Shown in pieces: positions 8,615-17,526 of a stretch of DNA of 64,000 nt; position 1 is the stretch's first letter; every line of letters starts with the position of its first letter. The stretch comes from Coriobacteriales bacterium (GTDB lineage Bacteria > Actinomycetota > Coriobacteriia > Coriobacteriales > UBA8131), in assembly GCA_031282405.1 (NCBI GenBank), contig JAITDU010000056.1, forward strand, positions 1 through 64,000, given 5' to 3'. Below the pieces are notes generated by a model. It ran no database searches, had not been told where the DNA came from, and worked only from the letters and a program-made list of their open reading frames with translations. A program made the translations under genes and the position numbers.

Positions 8615-10174
8615 ATGTCCACATCAAGCCCCAAGCCCAACCCCAAGCCCAAAGCAAGCGCCGCTACCCCAAAGGCGAGTGCTAAGGGCACCGCACAATC
8701 AAAAGCCAAACCTAAAGCCGATCTCAAGCCTAACTCCAAGGCCAACGCTAAGCCCAAGGCCGCCACCGCGTCTAAGACGAACGCCAAAGCCGCCTCGCAA
8801 TCGAAACCAAGCCCTAAGGCAAATGCCAACTCCAAGCCCAGCTCCACTCCTGTCCTCAAATTCAACCTCAAGATTATTCAAAAAGAGTTGGATGACGGCA
8901 AGGTCTCGTTTACGATTACGATCCCTGGCAACCTTACTGCCGACCTGATCAAAGGCGCTGCCTTCATCCTCGCTCTGCAAAATAAAATTAATCTGGAGAA
9001 GGTCGAGATCGATAAGTTCGACGAGGTGGTCATTGAGACTGTGGGAGAAGCCCAGTACAACGCTTTTGTTAACCACTATGCCATGAGTGCCATGACACCG
9101 TATGCCATCACCGAAAAAGGCATTGAGCCAATTATGGAGCCTGTGCTGAGCAGCGATGCCGAGATTACACCCGGCAAGGACTTTACGTATAGAGCCGTGG
9201 TTACTAAAAAGCCGCATTACGAACTGGAGTCCTATGATCCGGTAACGGTTAAGATGCCCAGGGTGGAGATAACCGAACAGGAAATTGATCGCCAGATTTA
9301 CAGTCTGGCCGAGCGTTCCGCTCAGACCGTGGCCGACGAGGGCGCGATCGTCTGGGAGGGCAGCGACGTCACTTTTGCCATCGAGACCCACGAAAAAGAA
9401 ACCGGCAGCAAAATTGCGCACATGACCGCTGAGCGGCGTGTGTATACCTTGGGCGAGGATTTTCTCCCCAAGGAATTTGATGATAATCTGTTGGGCATGA
9501 AAGCAGGCGAGACCAAGACTTTTGACTTTGATCTGCCGGGTGCCGAGGGCCCCACGGGCGAGTTGCTGCCGTCTAAGCCCGTTACGAGTACTATCACCCT
9601 TATCCAGATCAACAAAAAGGTCATCCCGGCTATTACCGACGCTTGGGTCAAGGCCAATATGCCCGAGGCAAAAGATGTTCAAGGACTGCGCGAGCTGTTG
9701 CGCAAAGAGGGCATGGAATACAAGCAGGGCGAATTGGAAAATTCCAAGTTTTTTGCCGTGGCTTCGACGCTGGCCGAGCGCTTCGTTGGGTTTATCCCCG
9801 ACGAAATCTACGACTTTACCCGCTCGGATATGATGGCGAACCTGCAAGAGACACTCAAGCAGCAGAACATGACCATGGAGCAATACGCCAAATCGATGGG
9901 TATGGAAGAACAACAATTCAGCATGAACTTCATGCTGAATGTGCGCGAGACCCTGCGACAGGGCTTTGCATTAGACGCGCTGGCCCGTCACCTCAAACTT
10001 ACGCTGAATGAGGACGATATCCAAGATACTCTAAAGCGTATGGCCCCCGGAAATGAGGAAAAGGCCCGAGCCGACATCGAAGGTTCTGGTCGCAGCTATT
10101 TGCTTACCGAGGCGGCACTGCGTACCAAGGCCAACAAGTGGCTTTTGGATACGGCGACCTTCGTCTACGAATAG
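8615..10174 (+). CDS. tig: Trigger factor-like ribosome-associated chaperone with Lys/Pro/Ala-rich N-terminal tail
   Basis: The 519-residue protein contains the trigger-factor ribosome-binding domain (from about residue 85), an FKBP-like PPIase domain (VWEGSDVTFAIET... to LIQINKK, about 230-345) and the helical C-terminal chaperone domain. Trigger factor binds ribosomes at the exit tunnel and helps nascent chains fold. The unusual part is the first ~78 residues: an almost pure Lys/Pro/Ala/Ser/Asn low-complexity tail resembling histone H1-like tails, which ordinary trigger factors lack. The ATG start follows AAGGAGAA, a strong Shine-Dalgarno, so the tail is likely translated. The next gene starts 3 nt after its stop. 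Confidence 0.88.
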   Translation: MSTSSPKPNPKPKASAATPKASAKGTAQSKAKPKADLKPNSKANAKPKAATASKTNAKAASQSKPSPKANANSKPSSTPVLKFNLKIIQKELDDGKVSFTITIPGNLTADLIKGAAFILALQNKINLEKVEIDKFDEVVIETVGEAQYNAFVNHYAMSAMTPYAITEKGIEPIMEPVLSSDAEITPGKDFTYRAVVTKKPHYELESYDPVTVKMPRVEITEQEIDRQIYSLAERSAQTVADEGAIVWEGSDVTFAIETHEKETGSKIAHMTAERRVYTLGEDFLPKEFDDNLLGMKAGETKTFDFDLPGAEGPTGELLPSKPVTSTITLIQINKKVIPAITDAWVKANMPEAKDVQGLRELLRKEGMEYKQGELENSKFFAVASTLAERFVGFIPDEIYDFTRSDMMANLQETLKQQNMTMEQYAKSMGMEEQQFSMNFMLNVRETLRQGFALDALARHLKLTLNEDDIQDTLKRMAPGNEEKARADIEGSGRSYLLTEAALRTKANKWLLDTATFVYE

Positions 10175-10177
10175 GTC

Positions 10178-11083
10178 GTGGTCTTGGTGAAGGCCATCAT
10201 CCCCGCTGCTGGTCTCGGCACACGCTTTTTACCGGCCAGCAAGGCGATCCCCAAGGAGATGCTACCGGTGCTGGAGCGTCCCGCCATCCAATATGTGGTT
10301 GAAGAGGCCCTGGCTGCCGCCGCCAGCGAGGTCATCATAATCTGCAACGACGATAAGCCTGAGCTTGTGGCGCATTTTAGCCCTTCTCCCGACCTGGAAC
10401 GCAGTTTGCATAACCGTGGTAAGGACAATTTGGCTGCTGCCGTACGTCATGCGGGAGGGTTGCCGGTGTCGTTCACGCGTCAGGGTGAACCTTTAGGCCT
10501 GGGGCACGCGGTGCATTGTGCGGCGGACTTGGTGCGCGACGAACGCTTCTACGTACTGCTTGGCGATGTGTTAGTGCCAGACAACCGTTTGCTGGCGCGA
10601 ATGCGGTCCATCTCCGATAAATACAATGGAGCTAGTGTAATAGCAGTTTGGGCGGTACCGGATGAAGAGGTATCGCGCTTTGGTGTCATAGATGGCGAAT
10701 TGGTAAGCGGTGTGCCCCTCAGCGAGCGCGATGGCTCGGAAGGCACACAAGATGACCCGGCGGTCTGGTTGCTTAATACTCTGGTCGAAAAGCCCGCCCT
10801 AAAAGACGCTCCCAGTAATCTGGCGGCATTTGGTCGTTACCTGCTCACCCCGACGGTCATGTCCATCCTGGCACATACTGCGCCGGGTGCCGGCGGCGAG
10901 ATCCAGCTTACCGATGCCTTGGTGGAGCTGATGCAAAGCGAGGAAGTCTATGCCCTGGAAGTTGGCCCGGATGAGGGCTTTGACTGCGGCACAGTGGCCG
11001 ATTGGTTGGATACCAACATCCGTCTGGCACTGCGCGATCCTGCGCTGAATCAAAGAGTGCGCCAGGCCCTGGCCCCAAGCTGA
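10178..11083 (+). CDS. galU: UTP-glucose-1-phosphate uridylyltransferase
   Basis: The enzyme makes UDP-glucose from UTP and glucose-1-phosphate for cell-envelope glycans. The nucleotide-binding signature IIPAAGLGTRFLPASKAIPK starts at residue 6, followed by EMLPVLERPAIQYVVEEA, LGLGHAV, VLLGD and EKP motifs in the usual order; 301 residues is normal. GTG 10178 lies 3 nt after the trigger-factor stop, indicating translational coupling; GTG 10187 is an alternative start that barely changes the product. Confidence 0.9.
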   Translation: MVLVKAIIPAAGLGTRFLPASKAIPKEMLPVLERPAIQYVVEEALAAAASEVIIICNDDKPELVAHFSPSPDLERSLHNRGKDNLAAAVRHAGGLPVSFTRQGEPLGLGHAVHCAADLVRDERFYVLLGDVLVPDNRLLARMRSISDKYNGASVIAVWAVPDEEVSRFGVIDGELVSGVPLSERDGSEGTQDDPAVWLLNTLVEKPALKDAPSNLAAFGRYLLTPTVMSILAHTAPGAGGEIQLTDALVELMQSEEVYALEVGPDEGFDCGTVADWLDTNIRLALRDPALNQRVRQALAPS

Positions 11084-11359
11084 CCCAACGCCGTCGAAGG
11101 TTTTTGCCAGTAGAGGGGAAGAGGGGAGGGACGACACCAAGTCAAACGAACTGCCGGTGTCGGGTGGACTGGACTGCTGTCGGTGGACTGCTGTCAGATA
11201 AGCGGATAAGTCGCCAGGCCACTGGTTGTGTTCACAGGAAAGCGACGCAAGGAGATGTGCTAAAATCAGGACATCGGGTTCTGGATGTTTTTTGAGACGT
11301 CAAGCCCGGGCTTGCCACCAATAACCAACAGTGTCAAAAAGTATCAAAGCGAGGCCGTA

Positions 11360-11500
11360 ATGAATGAACCAACGATAATCGAAAGCCTGATAGGCGTTCC
11401 GATTCCCGATTACATCCTATGGATTGTTCTGGGGCTTATCGTGCTGGCTGCCGTAATTTTGGTGGCCGTGGGGTTTTTTAGGGAGATCAACAAGAAGTAG
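11360..11500 (+). CDS. Small single-pass membrane protein
   Basis: The product is 46 residues: a short polar N-terminus, one hydrophobic segment (YILWIVLGLIVLAAVILVAV) and a basic C-terminus (REINKK). ATG 11360 follows a GAGG-containing sequence. The strong membrane helix and Shine-Dalgarno-like spacing suggest a real gene, but I do not recognise the family. It lies between galU and the sortase, all on the same strand. Confidence 0.55.
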   Translation: MNEPTIIESLIGVPIPDYILWIVLGLIVLAAVILVAVGFFREINKK

Positions 11501-11625
11501 GTGGCGCGATTGGCCTGCGTCTTGGTCTGCGACTCCAACCCGTGATTTTGGTTTGCGATGCGGTTTGTTGTTTCAATTTGCGGTTTGATGTGCCGTTCCA
11601 ATCCGAGGCTGTTTGTTGGAGCACA

Positions 11626-12492
11626 ATGCCTGAGCATGTTGACAAGAGTAAGAGAGGAAGGAACACCGTCCTGTCCCGGACGCTGCTGATCGGTGCCTGT
11701 GTGCTTATAGCCGCAGCTCTGGCCATTGCTGCCTATGTGGTCTGGGGCTATCTGGATGCCCAGAACCGCTATGCGCACATCGAGACTGTGGCAGGGCTGG
11801 AGGTGGAAACCGAAAACGTCGTGGACAGCGAACTTACTCTGGAAAACCTGCACTTTGACTGGGATGCATTGCGTGGACTGAACCCCGATACTGTGGGCTG
11901 GATCATCGTGCCGGGAACTCACATCAACTATCCTATTGTTCAAGGACTCGATAACTCATATTATCTCTACCATTTGTTTGATGAGTCATCCTCGGGCACC
12001 GGTGCCATTTTTGCCGATTACAAAGGGCCCAGGGGGTTGGACGGCCCCAACAACATGATTTACGGCCACAATATGTGGGACAGTTCAATGTTCTCCGATC
12101 TGATTATGTACACCAGCCAGGACTTCTTCGATGAACACACGGTGGTGTTTTTGGGCACGCCGGCACGAAACTACGAGTTGCGCGCCCTAACCACGTTAAA
12201 GATAGTCGGCACGGCCCCGGTGCGGCTGTTCGACTTTGAGTCCCCGGCCGATTTCCATGCGTATCTGGACAAATTGTTCGTAAATCCGGTGACCACGGCG
12301 GCCGATTTCCAAGAGACCAAGGCCACAACCCCAAGTGTCTACTCCTTTGTCACCTGCAATACCTATGACAACAACTACCGAATAGTGCTGAGCTGTGTCG
12401 TGGTACGCAGCCTGGAACAACAGGCACCGGTACCTGGCGACACAAGCTCGACAGGAGAGACAGGCACTGGGGAGAAGGGCACGGTGGGTTAG
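11626..12492 (+). CDS. Class B-type sortase
   Basis: This 288-residue transpeptidase has an N-terminal membrane anchor (about 20-45) and the sortase fold: GWIIVPGTHINYPIVQG, the catalytic His in MIYGHNM, and the catalytic Cys and Arg in SFVTCNTYDNNYRIV near the C-terminus, the class B arrangement. ATG 11626 follows TTGGAG at proper spacing. Sortases cleave a C-terminal sorting motif and attach the protein to peptidoglycan or pilins. The MPATG-bearing surface protein at 42.5 kb is a candidate substrate in this window, though class B enzymes often prefer other motifs. The stop lies 2 nt before purF. Confidence 0.88.
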   Translation: MPEHVDKSKRGRNTVLSRTLLIGACVLIAAALAIAAYVVWGYLDAQNRYAHIETVAGLEVETENVVDSELTLENLHFDWDALRGLNPDTVGWIIVPGTHINYPIVQGLDNSYYLYHLFDESSSGTGAIFADYKGPRGLDGPNNMIYGHNMWDSSMFSDLIMYTSQDFFDEHTVVFLGTPARNYELRALTTLKIVGTAPVRLFDFESPADFHAYLDKLFVNPVTTAADFQETKATTPSVYSFVTCNTYDNNYRIVLSCVVVRSLEQQAPVPGDTSSTGETGTGEKGTVG

Positions 12493-12494
12493 GA

Positions 12495-14102
12495 ATGAAC
12501 GCCCGTGAGCATCCCGAGCCGTTAAATCCCCACAATGCGTACTCAGCTGGCGCGTACTTAGGCGCTACGCACTCGGACGATACGTATTCAGACAACGAGC
12601 GCCCCAATCAAGTAAATCCCGGTGACGAGCGCCCCGATCATCCTGAGGAAGCCTGCGCGGTCTTTGGTATCTATGCCCCGGGCGAGGATGTCTCGCGCCT
12701 GACCTACTTTGGCTTGCATGCCTTGCAGCACCGAGGCCAGGAGAGTGCCGGCATTGCGGTGGGCGACGGTAGTTCGGTGTTGGCCAACAAAGATATGGGT
12801 CTCGTGAGTCAGGTGTTTGACGAGAGCGCGCTGGCTACGCTCACCGGCGATGTGGCCATCGGTCACACGCGCTACTCCACCTCCGGTGGCTTTGCGTCAT
12901 GGGATGCCGCGCAGCCCCATCTATCGACCATTGGCGATTCGATTATCGCGCTGGCGCATAACGGTACCCTGGTTAATACCGCGGCCCTGCGTGCTCACCT
13001 TGTTGAGCTGGGCATCTCGTTTCGTTCCAGTGCCGATAGCGAGGTTGCCGCCAAATTGATAGGGTACTTTACGCAAAAAACCCATCATATGCGCGAGGGG
13101 ATTCGCAAAACGATGGAGTATGTCGAAGGTGCCTACGCTATGGTGCTTATCACCCAGGATGCCCTGTATGCCTTTAGAGACCCGCACGGAATCAGGCCAT
13201 TGTGTTTGGGTAGGCTGCCCAATGATCGCGGTTGGGTCGTGTCATCTGAGACCTGCGGCCTGGACATCGTGGGGGCGGATTATTATCGCGAGGTCCAACC
13301 CGGAGAGGTCGTCCGGCTCAGCGGCACCGGCGATGAGGGCATCGTTATCGAGCAGGCGGTGCCCAAGCGCCGCAGGGCGCTGTGCATCTTCGAATACGTC
13401 TATTTTGCTAGACCAGATAGCACTATTGACGGGCTGAGTGTTTATAAGGCGCGTGACGCTATGGGCCGAGCTTTGGCCCAAGAGGCCCCGGTGGCAGCCG
13501 ATATCGTCATTGGCGTACCGGACAGTGGTGTGCCCTCGGCCATCGGCTACGCCGGACAAAGCGGCATACCCTACGTCGAAGGCATCGTCAAAAACCGTTA
13601 CGTGGGCCGCACGTTTATCCAGCCCACCCAAACGCTACGCCAACGCGGCATCCGCCTCAAACTCAACCCCTTGCCCGACACCATCGCCAACAAACGCCTC
13701 ATCGTCGTGGACGATTCCATCGTACGCGGCAATACCTCCAAGCAACTGGTGACCATGCTGCGCGAGGCCGGCGCCCGCGAGGTGCATATGCGCGTTGTTT
13801 CTCCCCCGGTCGTCTGGCCCTGTTTCTATGGCATCGATACCGATGTCCAAGATGAACTGATTGCCTCAAAGATGTCGCCGGCACAGATTGCCGCGCACAT
13901 CGGCGCTGACTCACTGGCCTTTATCTCGCATCAAGGTCTTCTGGATTGCGTCAGGGGAGAAACCCCTGGCTACTGTACCGCCTGTTTCTCGGGCAGTTAC
14001 CCAATCATGGTGCCGGAGCACATTCAACAGAGCAATTTTTGCGACAGCCTTCAACCGGAATGGTGGCCACAGGAATCCTTGGGCATGAACCCGCTGTTCT
14101 AG
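12495..14102 (+). CDS. purF: Amidophosphoribosyltransferase with a long N-terminal propeptide
   Basis: PurF catalyses the first committed step of purine synthesis, converting PRPP and glutamine to phosphoribosylamine. The Ntn glutaminase starts at Cys54 (CAVFGIY) and includes HRGQESAGIA and HTRYST; the PRTase domain carries the PRPP loop VVDDSIVRGNTS near 410-420. Conserved cysteines (CIFEYVYF, GYCTACF) fit the Fe-S-containing type. Cys54 must be exposed by processing, so the first 53 residues are a propeptide, far longer than the roughly 11 residues of Bacillus PurF, and contain a repeat (ERPNQVNPGD/ERPDHPE). Confidence 0.93.
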   Translation: MNAREHPEPLNPHNAYSAGAYLGATHSDDTYSDNERPNQVNPGDERPDHPEEACAVFGIYAPGEDVSRLTYFGLHALQHRGQESAGIAVGDGSSVLANKDMGLVSQVFDESALATLTGDVAIGHTRYSTSGGFASWDAAQPHLSTIGDSIIALAHNGTLVNTAALRAHLVELGISFRSSADSEVAAKLIGYFTQKTHHMREGIRKTMEYVEGAYAMVLITQDALYAFRDPHGIRPLCLGRLPNDRGWVVSSETCGLDIVGADYYREVQPGEVVRLSGTGDEGIVIEQAVPKRRRALCIFEYVYFARPDSTIDGLSVYKARDAMGRALAQEAPVAADIVIGVPDSGVPSAIGYAGQSGIPYVEGIVKNRYVGRTFIQPTQTLRQRGIRLKLNPLPDTIANKRLIVVDDSIVRGNTSKQLVTMLREAGAREVHMRVVSPPVVWPCFYGIDTDVQDELIASKMSPAQIAAHIGADSLAFISHQGLLDCVRGETPGYCTACFSGSYPIMVPEHIQQSNFCDSLQPEWWPQESLGMNPLF

Positions 14103-14424
14103 GAAAGCACGGATCCAGAGTCCTTCCTCCTGAGCCCCCGCAGTGACGGGATGACGCGCCATATTTCATCCACCGGTAAAACGACGGATCCTGAGCCCCC
14201 GCAGTGACGGGATGACGCGACACTACTCTGACGTTTCGTTAAACCAAAAACTGCTGTTAGATGCACAGCAAATTTTCTCACCCTGCCAACGGCTGAAAAA
14301 GTCAGGTGTTCGGTGCGAAAGCTCAATATCTGGCAAAAATTATGTGGAATTTGTGGAGTTTGGCTTCTTATTTGTGTTCGAGGTCTATTCTTAGCCTATA
14401 AAAATAACAGGACACACCATTAAA
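14103..14424. other. Intergenic region with a 30-bp direct repeat
   Basis: A 30-bp sequence (starting CCTGAGCCCCCGCAGTGACG) occurs at 14129-14158 and again, identically, at 14190-14219. The core CGCAGTGACGGGATGAC looks like a dispersed intergenic repeat; a related string CGCGATGACGGGG occurs at about 25159. The rest of the 322-bp gap is AT-richer and probably holds the promoter of the next gene. I see no gene. Confidence 0.6.
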
Positions 14425-15123
14425 GTGGCCGTGTCACAACGAGTGAGTAGAGCAATGAGCAGAGCAGACGTTACCATCGAGAGAACGCCGTGGGGTCTTA
14501 CCTCAGGTTTTTTGGTGCGTGTCTGCGCTGCCTTGGTTCTTATTACCATTCTTGCGTTTGCAATGATGACCGCTGGCACGCTGCGCACGGCGTTTGCGTC
14601 GGATACCGTCACGTCAAAAGCGGCACTGTCTCAGGATTCCAGTGGTGATGAAGGGCGGGGCACCACCGATGATGATACTGCACCCCCTACCTATGATGCT
14701 CAAGACCTGGTATCGGCTCAAACAAACCACTCACAGGCCAACATTCCCGATCCTCAGGTGCCGCTCAAGAACATGGCAGATGTAGTAAACGGCTCTTTTG
14801 GCGCCCCGTACAGCCAGGGCAGCTTTGTTAATACGGGCCTCGCCATCATTTGCGTTTTGTCCATGGTGGTGCTGGTGATAGCTTTGGTCAGGCGCAAACA
14901 GCCCGACTTCAAGATTGTTGTTGTGCGTACCGCCGCGATGGCAGTTGGTTTGGTAACGGTGTCAACTTGGTCGCTCGTTGATAAGCTGGCAGTTCCTTCA
15001 CTGGTGGTCAACAACTCTTCAATCTTGATTGCCAGCCTGTTTGTGCTCTATGCTGCGGTGGCGGTGGCCTCGGTCGTACTTGAGCGAAGCAATACCAAAA
15101 AGACACACGCCTCGCGGCGTTAA
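14425..15123 (+). CDS. Unknown membrane protein
   Basis: I do not recognise the family. The product (232 residues from GTG 14425, or 222 from ATG 14455, neither with a clear Shine-Dalgarno) has a hydrophobic N-terminal segment that could be a signal anchor (about residues 30-55), a polar Ser/Asp/Thr-rich stretch to about 125, then three hydrophobic helices near 135-225 and a basic tail (RSNTKKTHASRR). That arrangement suggests an extracytoplasmic loop and a membrane-embedded C-terminal half. Confidence 0.6.
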   Translation: MAVSQRVSRAMSRADVTIERTPWGLTSGFLVRVCAALVLITILAFAMMTAGTLRTAFASDTVTSKAALSQDSSGDEGRGTTDDDTAPPTYDAQDLVSAQTNHSQANIPDPQVPLKNMADVVNGSFGAPYSQGSFVNTGLAIICVLSMVVLVIALVRRKQPDFKIVVVRTAAMAVGLVTVSTWSLVDKLAVPSLVVNNSSILIASLFVLYAAVAVASVVLERSNTKKTHASRR

Positions 15124-15304
15124 GCCCGTCGCGTTCTGTCTTTTTTGGCTCTCCGGTGGCCTGTCTTGGTACCCGTCGTTCCTTATCCCCTCACATGTAG
15201 CCTGAGTAATGTGCGCTGGGATGCCGCATTCCACGCTGTGCATTGGGATGACATGCCCGTGCCCCTCCCCAAAGCCTCGGCTTAACGCTACAATAGGCAT
15301 TCCG

Positions 15305-16528
15305 ATGAAAAACAACCATAGAAACCAATATAAATACGCCGTCGTCATCACCGATGGTGCTTCCGGTAATCCACTGGAGGCCTACGATGGTAAAACCAGT
15401 CTGGAAGCCGCCCACACTCCTCATATTGACAGTCTGGCGCGCAGCGGGCTTGTAGGGCTGGCCAAAAATGTGCCGGATGACCTGGAGCCGTCGTCAAATA
15501 TAGCTTGCACGTCTATCTGTGGTTACAATCCGTCGCTGTATCCTATTGGTCGTGGTGCCCTGGAGGGGGCGGCGCTGGGTATTGAGCTTGTCGAGGGCGA
15601 GGTCGCCCTGCGTCTTAATCTCACGCATGTATCGCCCGAGGGAATAATGGTCAGTTATTCAACGGACAACATCTCCAGCGAGGACGGCCACGCACTCATT
15701 GCGGAGCTGGCTGCCGTTTTGGATGACGATACGTTCAAACTATATGCCGGCACGGGCTTCAGAGGCATCCTGGTCGTCAAGAATCATCCGGGGCTTCTCG
15801 ACACCAAGATGTTCGGCGCCCACAACATGACAGACGAAAAGGTTGACCATTACCCGCCCAAGGGTCCTGAGGCTCAGCTGATAACCAGCTATCAAAACAG
15901 AGCGCGACGGGTACTTCGCCAAAGTCCTACCAATGCCCGGCGCCTCCGGGAAGGCAAGATGTCCGCTACGGATGTCTTTGTGTTCTGGCCGGGTCAACGT
16001 CCCACTAACATGGCTTCATTTGCCGCCACGTTCAACAGGCAGGCCGGCATGCTCAGTGGTGTGGATCTGCTCAACGGCATTGCGCTTTTGGCCGATATCC
16101 AGCCCTACCATTTTGACGGAGTGACCGACGGTCCGGATAACGACTATGCTGCCCAGGCTGTTGGCGCTTTACAGATTCTTGGCGAGAAGGACGTGGCCAT
16201 CATCCATGTAGAGGCTCCAGATGCCGAGGGACATGATGGCAACGCCGCAGGCAAGATTGCCGCCATCGAGGCTATTGATCGTGAGATAGTCTCGCGTTTG
16301 ATCGACTATGGCAAAAAGACACCGCTCCGCATCCTGATACTGCCTGATCATCCCACTCCCACACAGTTCAAACGGCACACACGTGATCTGGTCCCCTTTG
16401 TGCTGACTGGGCCGGGAATTGAGTCCAATAGCGGTTGGCGGCTCACCGAAGCTGAAGGTGCCGCAACCGGTCTGATTGTTGACCCTGGATATCGACTCAT
16501 GGAAATGCTGCTTGACGACGCACAATAA
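15305..16528 (+). CDS. apgM: Cofactor-independent phosphoglycerate mutase, archaeal type
   Basis: The 407-residue protein belongs to the alkaline phosphatase-like iPGM family of the short archaeal type: VVITDGASGNPLE at the N-terminus gives the metal-binding Asp, SNIACTSICGYNP carries the Ser nucleophile region, IHVEAPDAEGHDGN and ILILPDHPTP supply the C-terminal metal ligands. It interconverts 3- and 2-phosphoglycerate in glycolysis. ATG 15305 is the first start giving the conserved N-terminus; its Shine-Dalgarno is weak. An intrinsic terminator follows at 16561. A phosphonopyruvate decarboxylase-like member of the same superfamily is less likely. Confidence 0.85.
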   Translation: MKNNHRNQYKYAVVITDGASGNPLEAYDGKTSLEAAHTPHIDSLARSGLVGLAKNVPDDLEPSSNIACTSICGYNPSLYPIGRGALEGAALGIELVEGEVALRLNLTHVSPEGIMVSYSTDNISSEDGHALIAELAAVLDDDTFKLYAGTGFRGILVVKNHPGLLDTKMFGAHNMTDEKVDHYPPKGPEAQLITSYQNRARRVLRQSPTNARRLREGKMSATDVFVFWPGQRPTNMASFAATFNRQAGMLSGVDLLNGIALLADIQPYHFDGVTDGPDNDYAAQAVGALQILGEKDVAIIHVEAPDAEGHDGNAAGKIAAIEAIDREIVSRLIDYGKKTPLRILILPDHPTPTQFKRHTRDLVPFVLTGPGIESNSGWRLTEAEGAATGLIVDPGYRLMEMLLDDAQ

Positions 16529-16560
16529 ACCGTGCGAAACAGCCAACAGTCAGTAAATTT

Positions 16561-16584
16561 AACGCCAGCGACAGGGCGTTTTTT
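16561..16584 (+). terminator. Intrinsic terminator after apgM
   Basis: Stem AACGCC (16561-16566) pairs with GGCGTT (16575-16580) across an 8-nt loop and ends in six T (16579-16584), 32 nt after the apgM stop. Confidence 0.75.
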
Positions 16585-16797
16585 GGCATCTGTGTGGCAT
16601 TCAGCCGCCGCTGCGCACAGAAAGCCCGAGAATTGCTAGAATATCGTGTTAAGCACCTTGGTAGCCCACATAGATGACTAAGCTAATAGAGATAGCAAGC
16701 CGGCACACAAGTTCTGCTATCCGACTATTCAATTATTTAGCTACCAAGCCGATTGTGTGATTACTGCTATCATGCGGGAGGCCCATCGAGGTTTATT

Positions 16798-17526
16798 ATG
16801 GCCGAGAACAACAAGACTATTTTACTGGTCGAAGACGAAAGCAGCATTCGTGGTGCCATAACCGCCTATCTGGAACACGAGCACTACGATGTTGTCCAGG
16901 CGGAGGACGGTGTCATTGCTCTTGACAAGTTCAACAGCCAAGAATTTGATTTAGTCGTGTTGGATCTCATGTTACCTCGACTTTCAGGCGAGCAGGTCTG
17001 CCAAGCCATCAGAGAGACCTCCGAAGTTCCCATCATCATGCTTACTGCCAAAGGCGGTATTGAGGATCGTATCATCGGCCTGGAGCTGGGTGCTGATGAC
17101 TACCTGGTCAAGCCTTTCTCGCCCAGGGAGCTGGTCGCCAGGATTCGTGCCCTTTTTCGGCGGGTCGTAACAGGAGACGAGGCAGAACGCGGGCGCATTG
17201 ACCTGGGCGATATCGTCATTGATACCATTGGCAGAAAAGTCTTTGAAAACGGCAAGGAATTGGACATAACTTCCAGCGAGTATAAATTGCTCTATACCCT
17301 AGCAAGTCATCCCGGCCGGGTCTTTTCGCGCATGGAACTCGTCAAAAAAGTTCTGGGTTACGACTTTGACGGCTACGAACGCACCATCGACAGCCATATT
17401 AAGAATCTGCGTGCCAAACTCGGCGACGACTCTAAACATCCGCATTGGCTGTTTACAGTTCATGGAGTGGGCTATCGTTTTGAATCGGGCAAAGAACACC
17501 ATGACGAGCCTGGCTCCAGCGCCTGA
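16798..17526 (+). CDS. OmpR/PhoB-family response regulator
   Basis: The 242-residue protein has a receiver domain with the phosphoacceptor Asp56 (LVVLDLMLP), acidic pocket (VEDE), conserved Thr (MLTAK) and Lys (LVKPFSPRE), followed by a winged-helix DNA-binding domain (DITSSEYKLLYTL, IDSHIKNLRAKLGDD, HGVGYRF). ATG 16798 follows GAGG. The partner histidine kinase overlaps its 3' end by 26 nt, so the two form a two-component system. The signal is unknown. Confidence 0.93.
   Translation: MAENNKTILLVEDESSIRGAITAYLEHEHYDVVQAEDGVIALDKFNSQEFDLVVLDLMLPRLSGEQVCQAIRETSEVPIIMLTAKGGIEDRIIGLELGADDYLVKPFSPRELVARIRALFRRVVTGDEAERGRIDLGDIVIDTIGRKVFENGKELDITSSEYKLLYTLASHPGRVFSRMELVKKVLGYDFDGYERTIDSHIKNLRAKLGDDSKHPHWLFTVHGVGYRFESGKEHHDEPGSSA

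Noticed and set aside
8699-9916. Long minus-strand open frame opposite trigger factor
   Set aside because: It mirrors the trigger-factor codons and has no family features; its Gly/Leu/Arg-rich end is the complement of the Lys/Pro tail.
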